Positions 18,431-28,023 of a stretch of 64,000 nt of DNA are shown one piece after another. Within the stretch, counting starts at the first letter, position 1. Every line of letters starts with the position of its first letter. The translations under genes and the position numbers were made by a program. The notes under the pieces are model-generated. The model was not told the DNA's origin and ran no database searches. It was given only the letters and a program-made list of their open reading frames with translations. This stretch comes from Larkinella sp051857545 (GTDB lineage: Bacteria > Bacteroidota > Bacteroidia > Cytophagales > Spirosomataceae): the NCBI RefSeq assembly GCF_051857545.1, contig NZ_JBPZHB010000001.1:868001-932000 (forward strand), written 5' to 3'.

Positions 18431-19087
18431 TCAACTTAGGGCTTTCACCCGGCCCGCAATAGCCCACCAGCAGATTTTAAAATCCAGCCAAAGCGAGTGT
18501 TGACGAGCATACCAGCGGTCGTAGCGAAAGGCGTACGGCAGTTGAATCAGTCCCGGCGTCGAAGCAGTATCCAGTCGGGTTTGGACCAGGCCGGTCATTC
18601 CTGGGCGCACCGTCTGGCGTTCGCGATAACCGGGTACCGTCCAGTATTGCGCATCGTACTGAAGCGAATGGGGGCGGGGGCCAACTAAACTCATGTCGCC
18701 GAGCAGCACATTGAAAAAAAACGGTAATTCTTCCAGGCGGCTGCTCCGTAAAAACCGGCCCACGGGCGTGATGTCGGCTTGCTGCTGGTGAGTAGCGTGG
18801 TATTTTTTCCGGGGATGGTAAACCGTCGTACGAAATTTAAAACACCGGAACGGGCGGCCGTTCCGGCCGGTACGGAGTTGGGCAAAAATGACCGGCCCCG
18901 GTGAGGTCAGGCTGATGGCCAGCGCAATCAGGGGAACAAGCCAGATGAGCACGAGTGCTGTGAGCAGACTGGTAAAGAAAAGGTCAAATAAGCGCTTTCC
19001 AACCCGCGCATAAACCCTGGGGGTGGCCTTTCGCGTACCGGCAGCACGGGAAGGAAGGGAATAAACCCTGGATACAAGACTAATCAT
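18431..19087 (-). CDS. Sugar transferase (bacterial sugar transferase family)
   Basis: A 218-residue initiating glycosyltransferase that would load a sugar phosphate onto undecaprenyl phosphate at the inner membrane. There is one membrane segment (LFFTSLLTALVLIWLVPLIALAISL), then the family motifs SPGPVIFAQLRTGRNG, FKFRTT, RSSRLEELPFFFNVLLGDMSLVGPRP and RPGMTGLVQ. The usual D-E-L-P-Q is E-E-L-P-F here, a mild deviation. It has no N-terminal multi-TM PglB/WbaP extension. It is far from the main polysaccharide locus and may serve another polymer with the heparinase-like protein. Confidence 0.88.
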   Translation of the reverse strand: MISLVSRVYSLPSRAAGTRKATPRVYARVGKRLFDLFFTSLLTALVLIWLVPLIALAISLTSPGPVIFAQLRTGRNGRPFRCFKFRTTVYHPRKKYHATHQQQADITPVGRFLRSSRLEELPFFFNVLLGDMSLVGPRPHSLQYDAQYWTVPGYRERQTVRPGMTGLVQTRLDTASTPGLIQLPYAFRYDRWYARQHSLWLDFKICWWAIAGRVKALS

Positions 19088-19844
19088 ACACGTTGAGAGT
19101 AAAATGAATCCATATTAAATAAGTACAGTTTGTGCGTTTTTCTGAAATCGTCGGCTGTTTCCCGGTGACGAGGGTGATTGAGTTGTATTTAACCAACATA
19201 ATTCGTTGATTATTTGAGAGTTTTCAGACAGCTACAGTGTCTTTCAGAGCAGAGATAGGACAAAATGGGGATTAAATTGGCTTGAAATATTTTCTTTTAA
19301 AGAAGTATCGGATTAAAAACTTCTGACAGCCAACTTTGGTATAAGTATTTATCAGACAATAATAGCCCTCAAAAATTCTCCAGACAACTAATCACTTTGA
19401 AAAGTGATTGAGTGGTCTTTCTTCGTTTTATTATTTTCTAATCGCATTGTGACCAGCTCCCGTATCGACCGGAATGGACGACGGCGGGACGCGTTCGATG
19501 GGCCATCCCGTATCAACTGCCGGTGGTTACTTAGCCGATACTTAGTAATTATTTATGCTGTTGTCGGCACTCGGAGGTTGTAAAAAAGGTAATTATTTTT
19601 GCCTTAGGTATTATCTGAAAGATTAAAATCAGATTAAAATTAGCGTCTGATAAAATTTTCACTGTTTTTTAAATACAAGTTAATTTGTTGTAAATCAAAT
19701 AAATAACTGATTTTATATCCTCTTTCAAATACCTGGAGAAATTATTTTATTTACTTTTTTTGTGAATCGGTTACTCAACATGTCTGATAAAGTATTTACT
19801 TTGCATTAAGTAAAAGTACTCAGTAATATTCTCTGTCTGATATT
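19088..19844. other. Long AT-rich intergenic region upstream of the TonB receptor
   Basis: A divergent 757-base region between the sugar transferase and the receptor gene. It contains one short hairpin (AATCACTT/AAGTGATT, 19390-19409) and otherwise AT-rich sequence with no supported frame. It must contain the promoters for both flanking genes; I could not place a -7/-33 pair with confidence. Confidence 0.45.
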
Positions 19845-22235
19845 GTGAAAGCATCCTCTACTCTTGCAAAGCTATTTTTTGCATTAGCGACCATTTCGGC
19901 GGCAGCGCAAACCCCGGCAACCATGTCGGGGTTTGTCTGGGAAATGGGCAGTCGCAAGCCACTTTCCGGCGTTCACGTTTATTGGGCCGGTCACCAGACG
20001 GGAACGGTTACTGATGCCGCCGGTTTTTACACCTTATCCGTTCCGGCAAACGATAGCCTCACGGTAATTTTTTCATTTGTAGGTTACGAAACGGTTACCC
20101 GCACCCTCCTTCCTAAGCCATCTAAGCAGACACTGGATATATACCTGACGCCCGGGCAGACCCTGACCGAGGTGTCGGTTAAAAGCCAAATGGCGCGGCC
20201 AAAAGATAGCGACAACGCCCAACTCAGCCGCATCGAAGTTCCGATTGCCCAACTCCATAAAATACCGGCTTTGCTGGGCGAAAAAGATGTATTGAAAGTG
20301 ATCCAGCTTTTGCCGGGTGTTCAGAAAGGATCGGAAGGAAACGCGGGCGTCTACGTCCGGGGTGGTGGGCCGGATCAGAACCTGATCATGGTCGACGAAG
20401 CGGTGGTCTACAATCCCAGCCACCTGCTCGGCTTTTTCTCGGTATTCAACGGCGACGCCCTGAAGGGAGTCGAACTGACGAAAGGCGGTTTTCCGGCGCG
20501 GTACGGCGGCCGGCTGTCGTCGGTCATCGAAATGGGCATGAAAGAAGGCGATAAGAATAACCTGCACGGTACGGGCAGCATCGGTCTGATTGCCTCCCGG
20601 TTAACTCTCGAAGGCCCGTTGCAGAAAGGCAAAGCGTCGTTTCTGGTGTCGGCGCGGCAGTGTTATTTAGGATTGCTGACGCAGGCACTCTCGCCGGGCT
20701 CGGAATCCGGCCTTCCGTCCCGTTCTGGTTTCTACGATTACAACGCCAAACTTTCGTTCGATCTGGGCCCGCGCGACCGCGTGTATCTGAGCGGGTATAC
20801 GGGAGCCGACCAGTTCACCAGCCAGCGGATTTACAACGACCGCACCCTCGAATCGGGGCTTGGCTGGGGAAACTCGACGGGTACCCTGCGCTGGAGCCAC
20901 CGGTTTTCCAACCGCGTGTCGGGTCATACGGCGCTGGTTTTCAGTCACTACAAAATGCGGGTTTCCAACGAAGAAACGGCTACGATTGCCAACCAGCCCG
21001 GGGCGGTTTTCCGGCTGGAGTATCTGTCGGGCATCCGGGATTTTACGCTGAAACACGACCTCGATGTCTATGCCGGTTCGACGCATCAACTGCGGTTTGG
21101 TTTTCAGGCAACGTCTCACCGGTTTACGCCCAGCGCGGTGGTTTCGGCCAAACTGGAAACCGGCACGCCATCGATGCGGGCCGATCAGGCCATCGAGGTA
21201 ATTGAATCCGGGGCGTATGCCGAAGATTTCTGGCAGCCGACGAACCGCTGGCGCATCAACGCCGGGTTGCGGCTGAGCTACTTCTGGCACAAAGATGCGC
21301 AGTACGTCCGGCCGGAACCCCGCCTGTCGGTGGCCTACAAACTACCGGCCGACTGGACGCTGAAAGGAGCCTATGCGATGATGAACCAGTATGTTCACAT
21401 GCTGTCGAGTTCGGGTGCCGGTCTGCCCACCGACCTGTGGGTCCCCACCACCGACCGGGTGAAACCGCAACAGTCTGAGCAGCTTGCGATTGGGGTCGTG
21501 AAAGATTTCAATGCCGACATTGCGCTCACCGTTGAGGGCTATCACAAAACGATGACCAACAACATCAGTTACAAAGAGGGCGCCAGTTTTCTGCTGACCA
21601 ACACCACAGCCACGGGCGCGCCCGCCCGTTGGGAAGATAATGTGACGGCGGGCAAAGGCTGGTCGTACGGGGGCGAGGTGATGCTCCAGAAAAAAACCGG
21701 TCGCTTATCCGGGTGGCTGGGTTACACGCTGTCGTGGACACAATGGCAATTTGCGGATCTGAACGGCGGCCGGAAATTCTTTCCGCGCTACGACCGTCGG
21801 CACGACTTCTCGGTGGTTGGCGTATATGAGCTCCGTCAGCGGTGGACATTGTCGGGAACGTGGGTGTACGGAACCGGCCAGGCCCTGACGGTTCCAGTGT
21901 CGCGGTATGCCGTGAGTGCCAACAATCCGGATCATTCCAACCCCAGTGCCAGCCCGTTTATCGACACCCGAAACGTGAAAGATTACGGCGAGAAGAACAG
22001 TTTTCGGGCCGAAGCCTTCCACCGGATGGACCTCAGCCTGCAATACCATACCAGGAGAAAATCGCGCGAGAGTATTTGGGAATTAAGTGTTTACAATGCT
22101 TACAACCGGCGAAATCCTTTTTATTATTCGCTGGAAGGGAAAGTGGAAATCGACAACAAACCGTCGAAGTCGGTGCTCTATCGGTATTCACTCTTTCCGG
22201 TCGTTCCCACGGTCAGTTACACGTTCAAGTTTTAA
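19845..22235 (+). CDS. TonB-dependent receptor with carboxypeptidase-regulatory-like domain
   Basis: A 796-residue outer-membrane transporter that starts with GTG. Residues 1-21 are a signal peptide. Residues about 27-108 are a CarboxypepD_reg-like domain (SGFVWEMGSRKPLSGVHV ... GYETVTR). The plug domain follows (KVIQLLPGVQKGSEGNAGVYVRGGGPDQNLIMVDEA shows the VRGG core), then a beta barrel ending in the aromatic-terminated strand VSYTFKF. The length is shorter than SusC proteins, and no SusD gene follows. Instead a DUF4249 lipoprotein gene follows, a common Bacteroidota pairing. The substrate is unknown. Confidence 0.92.
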   Translation: MKASSTLAKLFFALATISAAAQTPATMSGFVWEMGSRKPLSGVHVYWAGHQTGTVTDAAGFYTLSVPANDSLTVIFSFVGYETVTRTLLPKPSKQTLDIYLTPGQTLTEVSVKSQMARPKDSDNAQLSRIEVPIAQLHKIPALLGEKDVLKVIQLLPGVQKGSEGNAGVYVRGGGPDQNLIMVDEAVVYNPSHLLGFFSVFNGDALKGVELTKGGFPARYGGRLSSVIEMGMKEGDKNNLHGTGSIGLIASRLTLEGPLQKGKASFLVSARQCYLGLLTQALSPGSESGLPSRSGFYDYNAKLSFDLGPRDRVYLSGYTGADQFTSQRIYNDRTLESGLGWGNSTGTLRWSHRFSNRVSGHTALVFSHYKMRVSNEETATIANQPGAVFRLEYLSGIRDFTLKHDLDVYAGSTHQLRFGFQATSHRFTPSAVVSAKLETGTPSMRADQAIEVIESGAYAEDFWQPTNRWRINAGLRLSYFWHKDAQYVRPEPRLSVAYKLPADWTLKGAYAMMNQYVHMLSSSGAGLPTDLWVPTTDRVKPQQSEQLAIGVVKDFNADIALTVEGYHKTMTNNISYKEGASFLLTNTTATGAPARWEDNVTAGKGWSYGGEVMLQKKTGRLSGWLGYTLSWTQWQFADLNGGRKFFPRYDRRHDFSVVGVYELRQRWTLSGTWVYGTGQALTVPVSRYAVSANNPDHSNPSASPFIDTRNVKDYGEKNSFRAEAFHRMDLSLQYHTRRKSRESIWELSVYNAYNRRNPFYYSLEGKVEIDNKPSKSVLYRYSLFPVVPTVSYTFKF

Positions 22236-22258
22236 ACCGAGTAGTTGAATACAATCCC

Positions 22259-22457
22259 GTGCAGCGAATGCAATGGCGCATTGCTGTACGATCATTAAAG
22301 TGCAGTGGGTGTAATTGAGCACCCCTGCACCCCTGATTATCAAGTACAGTGGGTGTAATGGAGCACTCCTGTGCGGTTTTTAAAGTACAACCGGTGCAAT
22401 GGAGCACCGTTGTGCGGGTTCTGAAGTACAAGGAGTGCAATGGAGTACTCCTTGTGC
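22259..22457. repeat. Five tandem hairpins with covarying stems
   Basis: Five 31-32-base imperfect palindromes start at 22259, 22300, 22344, 22385 and 22426 (spacing 41, 44, 41, 41). Each has an outer stem of 6-7 bp (GTRCAR...YTGYRC type), a single-base bulge on the 5' side (absent in the last), an inner stem of 5-6 bp and a loop resembling AATGGA. The inner 5' arms differ (AATGC, GGGTG, GGGTG, CGGTGC, GGAGT), yet each is matched by its own complementary 3' arm, allowing G-T pairs. The 41-base period is not a multiple of three, so this is not a coding repeat. It lies between the receptor stop and the DUF4249 gene start. Confidence 0.9.
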
Positions 22458-22497
22458 GGTTTTAGTGAATAACTCTCTGTCTTACCCACTTATTACC

Positions 22498-23436
22498 ATG
22501 AAACGGATATACGTCGTATCTCTGCTTGTTATGCTATTGGCCGCCGGTTGCCAGAATATGCGTCAGGAAATTGAGCCCGAAGGGTTAACGCAAGTCGCTA
22601 AAAAACTGGTCCTGATTGGATTCATTTCTCCGCAGGACACGGTTTTAGCCATCAAGGTGAACAGCACCCGCCCCGTCGCCGACCCCAATTACACGACCAA
22701 TTACGGCGTGGTCCGGGATGCTAAAGTAACGCTCACGGCCGGTAGCCGGTCGATTCAACTCACGTATAACGGCAAGAACGATTATTACCAGGCTGATCCG
22801 AAAAAATTTCCGATTCGGGCGGGCGAGACGTACCAGCTCACGGCGCAAACCCCCGACGGGCTGAGTGCCTCCGGTGTCTGTACGATTCCGCAGGCCCTGC
22901 GCCTGCAACAGGTCCGGCTCGATTCGTCGGAGGACGCCAGCCGTCAGAAAGAATATTTTGTTCGGTATTATTGGCAGGATGCGCCGTCCGTAACCAACTA
23001 TTACCAGACAATTGGGGTCTTTGCCTATGCGAAGTCGTGCCCCACCTGCAAAGCGGAAGCAGGCACGAAGCCCAAGGCTGAAGCCACGCCGGTTCTTTTT
23101 GAATCGCTGGGAACCGTCAACACGCTGTTGTCGGATGGTGCCAGAGACGGTAAAATGCTGGAATCGTATCGGGGGCTTCTGAACCAGAGTACCACGACAA
23201 CCCAGACTGTGTCTGATAAAATGACGTTCGTTAACCTGTATGATAAAGCCACCGTGAAGGCGAGCTTACTCCATGTGGATGAGGCCTATTACAAGTATCA
23301 CCAGGCGCTGGAACTGCAAAAAAAATCGGATGGGAACCCGTTTGCGGAGCCGGTTTTATTGCCCAATACGATCACGGGTGGTCTGGGTTGCTTCGCCGGT
23401 TATAACCAATCGACGGTTACGGCAACCTTTAAATAA
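22498..23436 (+). CDS. DUF4249 domain lipoprotein
   Basis: A 312-residue outer-membrane-associated lipoprotein. The signal ends in the lipobox LLAAGC, with Cys at about residue 18. The body shows the DUF4249 pattern: an N-terminal beta domain (LVLIGFISPQDTVLAIKVNSTRPV, DAKVTLTAGSRS), then YQLTAQTPDGLSASGVCTIPQ, and a C-terminal domain ending in GGLGCFAGYNQSTV. DUF4249 proteins are regularly encoded after a TonB receptor and probably act as its surface partner. The frame is open upstream to 22399, but that part covers the hairpin array, so ATG 22498 with its signal sequence is the start. Confidence 0.9.
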   Translation: MKRIYVVSLLVMLLAAGCQNMRQEIEPEGLTQVAKKLVLIGFISPQDTVLAIKVNSTRPVADPNYTTNYGVVRDAKVTLTAGSRSIQLTYNGKNDYYQADPKKFPIRAGETYQLTAQTPDGLSASGVCTIPQALRLQQVRLDSSEDASRQKEYFVRYYWQDAPSVTNYYQTIGVFAYAKSCPTCKAEAGTKPKAEATPVLFESLGTVNTLLSDGARDGKMLESYRGLLNQSTTTTQTVSDKMTFVNLYDKATVKASLLHVDEAYYKYHQALELQKKSDGNPFAEPVLLPNTITGGLGCFAGYNQSTVTATFK

Positions 23437-23537
23437 CAATTTTTCCCGGGATATTAATTTTTATCAAATTTTATTCCGTACAAATACTCAATTTTTGTTA
23501 TCATTGTATACTTCTTTGAAAGATGCCCCAATCAGCC

Positions 23538-23861
23538 ATGAAAGACTACATCGTTGTCCATTATGACGGCAACAGCACGAATCTTACCTACACCGATACG
23601 GAAGAAGATGCCCGCGCTTATCTCGCTGCGTTGATTACTACGAATCAGGTACGTAAAGATGATACTTTGTCCATCGTTCGGGTCTGTGACGATTATTTGG
23701 TCTATTTCAAGCGCCGGAATAACACGCTCAAAACCGTTCTGGGAAAAAAAGCGCAGACCTCGGTAAGCTGGAGCGAGTTCTGGCTGGGGCCAACCCAGGA
23801 ATTACTTACAAAGCTGTATAAAAAATTAGCCAATTTAGGCATTGCTTCCGGGGGGCGGTAG
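23538..23861 (+). CDS. Hypothetical protein
   Basis: A 107-residue protein from ATG 23538 (MKDYIVVHYDGNST); an upstream in-frame ATG at 23523 adds five residues. No signal or membrane segment is seen. It has an alpha/beta pattern with charged C-terminal helices (LTKLYKKLANLGI). I do not recognise a family. It stands alone between the DUF4249 gene and the 24004 operon, 100 bases after the former. Confidence 0.65.
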   Translation: MKDYIVVHYDGNSTNLTYTDTEEDARAYLAALITTNQVRKDDTLSIVRVCDDYLVYFKRRNNTLKTVLGKKAQTSVSWSEFWLGPTQELLTKLYKKLANLGIASGGR

Positions 23862-24003
23862 GGTATCTCTTCCTCAGCGTTCTTCCGGGCGGTACACCGA
23901 AACTATAGGTTTTCCTGTACCCAAAATGTAGGTCTTTGCGGATTGAATGGGGGAGCCCCGAACGAGATCTTTGTAATGGTCAATCCATCTAACAAAGGCT
24001 CTC

Positions 24004-25329
24004 ATGCACGCTGTTTCTACCCCCGCTCCTCAACCGGTTCGTACCGCCGAATCCGATCCCCAGAATGACGGTTTTTTTGCGGTACTCTACGACATCATCC
24101 GGAATCACCCGCTGCTCTTCACGGCGTTTTTCATGATTCCTTTTCTGGCTCTGCTGATTTCGCTGGGGTTGAAATGGTACTATGTCTTTCACGATACATC
24201 GCATTATTTATCTGATTTTCAGATTGATCCCCTAACCGGAAAGTGGACGGACGCTCGGGCGTATTTTAATCCGGGTCTCGACAAATACATCCGTGAACTC
24301 GACATTGCCGGTTTGCTCGGCGGGATTGTCGGAATCTTTATCGGTTTATACGTCACGGTCACGACGGAGAAAGCCAACCGCCTGAAGGAACGGCTGAACC
24401 AGCAGGAAATGGAGCACATCAAAACCCAGACCAATCTGCTGGTGCAGGCTACGCAGTCGCTCAACACGCTGATGATCGACGTGAGCGGCAAAGTCAACGA
24501 AAAAGTGTTGCTGATGGAAGGCTCCGACGAGGTGCTGAAAGGCATTGGCCGGGTGGTCGAATCGGCGCAGTCGCAGGGCAATGATCTGCTCGTTTTGTCC
24601 AATACCGCCCGGGTGGAAGGCATTGCGCCGTTTCGGATGGATTATGTCGCCAAACACGCCGATCTGAAACCGCACGAACTCCGGAATGCGACCCAGTTCG
24701 ACTACGCCCGCAAAGCCGAAGGGCTGCAACGCGACTGCACGGACGTGGAAAACAAGCTGAAAGGAGCCGCCATTTACCTCCAGAACATGGGCAGCGACGC
24801 CCACGTCGAGTTTGTGACCCTGAACGACCAGAACGAAGGAGCGAGTCACGCTTTTCTGAAATACCTCGGCAAAGTCATCAACGAACACGTTTTAGTCGAA
24901 ACATACCGCCCCGGCAGCAACGCCCTGTTGAGCCAGACCGACAGCGTTCCGCATCACAACCGGTTTTTGATTCCGTCGTCGGCGATCGAACCGACCGATC
25001 CCAAAGCACTGCTGGTGAACCAATTGTATGCCGAACACACCCAGGCCATTCGGGAAATGCAGGAACTGGGCATCCGGATTACGAAAGCAAACAAGACGCT
25101 GCCCGTTCAGCTTTTCATCAGCGCCCCCCGCGAAAACAAACCGGGAATCTACCGGGGTCTGTGTGTCTGTATTCTCGGCAGCGGTTCCAGCACGAGCGGC
25201 CGGGCCACCAAACTGACGGCTTTTTTGACCGAAGACCCGCACATCGTGGCCTCGATGACCGAGCTTTTCTACGACTACCAGACCGACGGCAAACTGAACA
25301 CCCAGGAATTTATCCGCCAGATGATCTGA
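24004..25329 (+). CDS. Membrane protein with coiled-coil and soluble C-terminal domain
   Basis: A 441-residue protein that I do not recognise. Two membrane helices (about residues 36-58, LFTAFFMIPFLALLISLGLKWYYVF, and 101-120, IAGLLGGIVGIFIGLYVTVT) flank a short non-cytoplasmic loop. A charged coiled coil follows (about 122-160, ANRLKERLNQQEMEHIKTQ), then a C-terminal alpha/beta domain of about 250 residues with no recognised catalytic motif. Its stop overlaps the start of the ABC exporter gene (TGATG at 25327-25331), so the two proteins are probably made in fixed proportion and may work together. Confidence 0.75.
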   Translation: MHAVSTPAPQPVRTAESDPQNDGFFAVLYDIIRNHPLLFTAFFMIPFLALLISLGLKWYYVFHDTSHYLSDFQIDPLTGKWTDARAYFNPGLDKYIRELDIAGLLGGIVGIFIGLYVTVTTEKANRLKERLNQQEMEHIKTQTNLLVQATQSLNTLMIDVSGKVNEKVLLMEGSDEVLKGIGRVVESAQSQGNDLLVLSNTARVEGIAPFRMDYVAKHADLKPHELRNATQFDYARKAEGLQRDCTDVENKLKGAAIYLQNMGSDAHVEFVTLNDQNEGASHAFLKYLGKVINEHVLVETYRPGSNALLSQTDSVPHHNRFLIPSSAIEPTDPKALLVNQLYAEHTQAIREMQELGIRITKANKTLPVQLFISAPRENKPGIYRGLCVCILGSGSSTSGRATKLTAFLTEDPHIVASMTELFYDYQTDGKLNTQEFIRQMI

Positions 25330-27110
25330 TGAATACGTTCCTGTTGATCCGAAAATTGTGGCCCTTCGTCCGGAGCTACCGGGGAAGTCTGGCCCTGGCG
25401 CTCCTGCTGACGACCATCGGTGCCCTGCTCGCTCAGGTGACGCCCCTGGTGATGGAACACACGGTCAATACCGTCCAGAAGTTATTGAAACAACCCATTG
25501 ACAAACAGGAAGTAAGCTGGGTGGTCGGGACGCTGGTGGTGATTCTGCTGGCCAAGGAGGTGTTGAGTTTGCTGGTGCAACTGGGGCAGAAGTTTCTGAG
25601 CGACCGCATCCGGTTTCGCATGGCCGCCGACCTCTACGATTACACCATTCAGCGGATTGTTTCGTACCACCTGTCCTTTTTCGCGTTGGGCCAAAACCAG
25701 ACCGGGAAGCTCGAAAAACGCATCGACAAGGGCATCGAGAGCCTGACGAAAACCGTCAAAAACCTGTTCGTAGACATTGTGCCGATGCTGGCCAATGCCG
25801 CTTTTGCGCTGATTCTGATTTACAACAAAAATGTCGGGGTGGGCGTTGTCGCCACGCTCGTATTGCCGGTTTATGCCTACATCAGCCGGGAACAGACCAA
25901 TCGCCAGAAGCAGATTCGCCGGAATATTCAGGAAATCCGGGAAAACAAGGCCAACGCATTGTTTGGCCTGCTGGAATCTATTTTTGTCGTCAAATCTTTC
26001 GTGCGGGAAGGCTACGAACAGGGCCGCCAGCACGACCTGAACCACCGGCTGGCCGAAAACGAAATCCGCCACCACCGCACCAATTACCTGTTTGACGGGC
26101 TAAAAAGCGTTGCCGAGCAGGTGGGAATCGTGCTGGTTTTTGTCGTAACGATCTATTTTGTCCTGAACCGCCAGATGTCGGTCGGTGCCATTTTGCTGCA
26201 CATTATGCTGTTCAATAATGTATCGGCGCCAGTTCGTCACCTGCACCGCATCTATGATGAATACACCGAGGCCCTGGTGTATGCCGAAGGATTTTTCGAT
26301 ATGATTGAGAACAACACCTACGTGCTCCAGCGCGGTTCGCTGAAATCGCCCGTCTGGAAGGGGCATTTTACCCTTCAAAACGTGGATTTTGTCTATCCCA
26401 ACGGCAAACAGGCGTTGCGGAACATTACGCTCGAACTGCAACCCGGCAAAGTGACGGCCCTGGTGGGTTTGTCGGGCGCGGGCAAAAGCTCGGCGCTGAA
26501 TCTGCTGGCCGGTTTTTATGACCCGACGCGGGGCCGCGTGCTGCTCGACGGCCAGCCGTTATCGGACTACGACAGCGAATTTGTCCGGGAAAATGTCGGG
26601 CTGGTATTGCAGAAAAACCACATTTTTGCCGGTACCGTCGAAGAAAACATCCGCTATGGCAAGCTCGACACGCCTTTTGAGGCCGTGGTAGAAGCCGCCC
26701 GCCAGGCCAGTCTGCACGATCAGGTGTTGCAGTTGCCGCAGGGCTACCAGACCGAAGCCCGCGCCCTGTCGGGTGGTCAGCAGCAGCGGATTGCGATTGC
26801 CCGGCTTTTCCTGAAAAATCCGCCGGTGCTGCTGCTCGACGAACCCACCGCCAGCCTCGATGCCATTACGACCGAACAGATCAAGGATAGTCTCGATGCG
26901 ATCAAGCAGAACCGGACGGTTTTGATCATTTCGCACAACATCAGCCAGATCATGGACGCTGACCAGATTTATGTCATGCAGGAAGGGGAAATTGTGGGTC
27001 AGGGAACCCACGAATCGCTCTACCGCGACGGTGGTTTGTACCGCGACATCATTGATTCCAACGCCCGCTCGATGAACCTGACCCGTTTGGCGGCCACGGT
27101 TCTGGGATAA
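25329..27110 (+). CDS. ABC exporter, fused permease and ATPase
   Basis: A 593-residue half-transporter. The N-terminal half has six membrane helices of the ABC_membrane exporter type (LALALLLTTIGALLAQVTPLV onward). The ATPase domain begins near residue 345 and shows Walker A GLSGAGKSSALN, Q-loop VLQKNHIFAGTVEENI, signature LSGGQQQRIAIARL, Walker B VLLLDEPTASLD and H-loop ISHN. It likely works as a homodimer exporting a lipid, peptide or drug. The start overlaps the preceding stop; an open frame upstream of it is out of context. The protein kinase gene follows 19 bases later. Confidence 0.93.
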   Translation: MNTFLLIRKLWPFVRSYRGSLALALLLTTIGALLAQVTPLVMEHTVNTVQKLLKQPIDKQEVSWVVGTLVVILLAKEVLSLLVQLGQKFLSDRIRFRMAADLYDYTIQRIVSYHLSFFALGQNQTGKLEKRIDKGIESLTKTVKNLFVDIVPMLANAAFALILIYNKNVGVGVVATLVLPVYAYISREQTNRQKQIRRNIQEIRENKANALFGLLESIFVVKSFVREGYEQGRQHDLNHRLAENEIRHHRTNYLFDGLKSVAEQVGIVLVFVVTIYFVLNRQMSVGAILLHIMLFNNVSAPVRHLHRIYDEYTEALVYAEGFFDMIENNTYVLQRGSLKSPVWKGHFTLQNVDFVYPNGKQALRNITLELQPGKVTALVGLSGAGKSSALNLLAGFYDPTRGRVLLDGQPLSDYDSEFVRENVGLVLQKNHIFAGTVEENIRYGKLDTPFEAVVEAARQASLHDQVLQLPQGYQTEARALSGGQQQRIAIARLFLKNPPVLLLDEPTASLDAITTEQIKDSLDAIKQNRTVLIISHNISQIMDADQIYVMQEGEIVGQGTHESLYRDGGLYRDIIDSNARSMNLTRLAATVLG

Positions 27111-27129
27111 GAAAAACCGCATGTGAGCC

Positions 27130-27975
27130 ATGAACCAACCAATACGAGGATACACGCTGACCCAGTGGGTGGGGTCGGGCGGCATGGGCGAGGTGTACCA
27201 GGCCTACCACACCGCGACGCAGCGAACGGTGGCCATCAAGCTGTTGAGCCGGATGGAGCAGGCAGAACGGTTTCGGAACGAAGCCGCCGTACAGGCCTCG
27301 CTACGGCATCCGCACATTGCGCTCGTGTACGAGTTTTTTGTGGAAAATGGCCTTTCCTGTCTGGTGCTGGAATACATCGAAGGGCCAACCATCGAGCAGT
27401 ACATCCGAAAAAATGGGCCTTTTTCTGAAGAGACCGCCTGGAAACTACTGGCCCAGATTGCCTCGGCGCTGGAGTATATGCACAGCCGCGACATCGTTCA
27501 CCGGGATCTGAAAGCGGGAAATATCAAAATTGCCCGACCCGGAAAAGCCAAATTGCTGGATTTTGGACTGGCGCGGGCGGCTACTTCACCGAAGCTGACG
27601 CACGAGGGCCACCTGATCGGGACGGCGTCTTCGATGGCCCCCGAGCAGTTTTTCGGCCGGAGTAGTTCCGCGTCCGACTGCTGGGCGCTGGGGGTTTTGC
27701 TGTATGAAATGCTGACGGGGCAGCCCCCGTTTGGCGGAAACACGCAGAGCGAAATTGGTCGCCGGATTCAGAAAGGCGATTACCTCGCTCCCCACAAGCT
27801 GAATCCCGGGCTGTCGAAAGCGAGTGAGCGGCTCATCGACCGGTTGTTGACGGTGTCGCCTGACCGCCGGATGACCGCCCGGCAGGTGCTGGAGGCCCTG
27901 CATCACCCGGCTTTGCTGAACGCTCCCGACTGGATGGGGCCGGTCTGGAAGTGGTGGGATCGGGTGAAGCCTTGA
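27130..27975 (+). CDS. Serine/threonine protein kinase
   Basis: A 281-residue Hanks-type kinase made almost only of the catalytic domain. Visible are the glycine loop VGSGGMGEVYQAY, the lysine in VAIKLL, catalytic loop HRDLKAGNIKI, DFG in LLDFGLARA, and the APE-region MAPEQFFG. No membrane helix or extracellular PASTA domain follows, so it is cytoplasmic. All catalytic residues are present. Its place directly after the ABC exporter suggests that it may control the transporter or the membrane coiled-coil protein. The caspase gene block begins 2.2 kb further on. Confidence 0.93.
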   Translation: MNQPIRGYTLTQWVGSGGMGEVYQAYHTATQRTVAIKLLSRMEQAERFRNEAAVQASLRHPHIALVYEFFVENGLSCLVLEYIEGPTIEQYIRKNGPFSEETAWKLLAQIASALEYMHSRDIVHRDLKAGNIKIARPGKAKLLDFGLARAATSPKLTHEGHLIGTASSMAPEQFFGRSSSASDCWALGVLLYEMLTGQPPFGGNTQSEIGRRIQKGDYLAPHKLNPGLSKASERLIDRLLTVSPDRRMTARQVLEALHHPALLNAPDWMGPVWKWWDRVKP

Positions 27976-28023
27976 ATTGGTGGCAGAAATCGTGTAGTTT
28001 TAAACGGCTAACCCGTTTGCTCC

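Noticed and set aside
22259..22457. Hairpin array considered as CRISPR
   Set aside because: Units are palindromes with variable stems about 10 bases apart; there are no unique 25-40-base spacers and no cas genes.
22399..22497. N-terminal extension of the DUF4249 protein
   Set aside because: It would cover the hairpin array and place the lipoprotein signal 33 residues into the protein.
25161..25328. Upstream extension of the ABC exporter frame
   Set aside because: It lies fully within the previous gene in another frame; the coupled ATG at 25329 begins a normal exporter.
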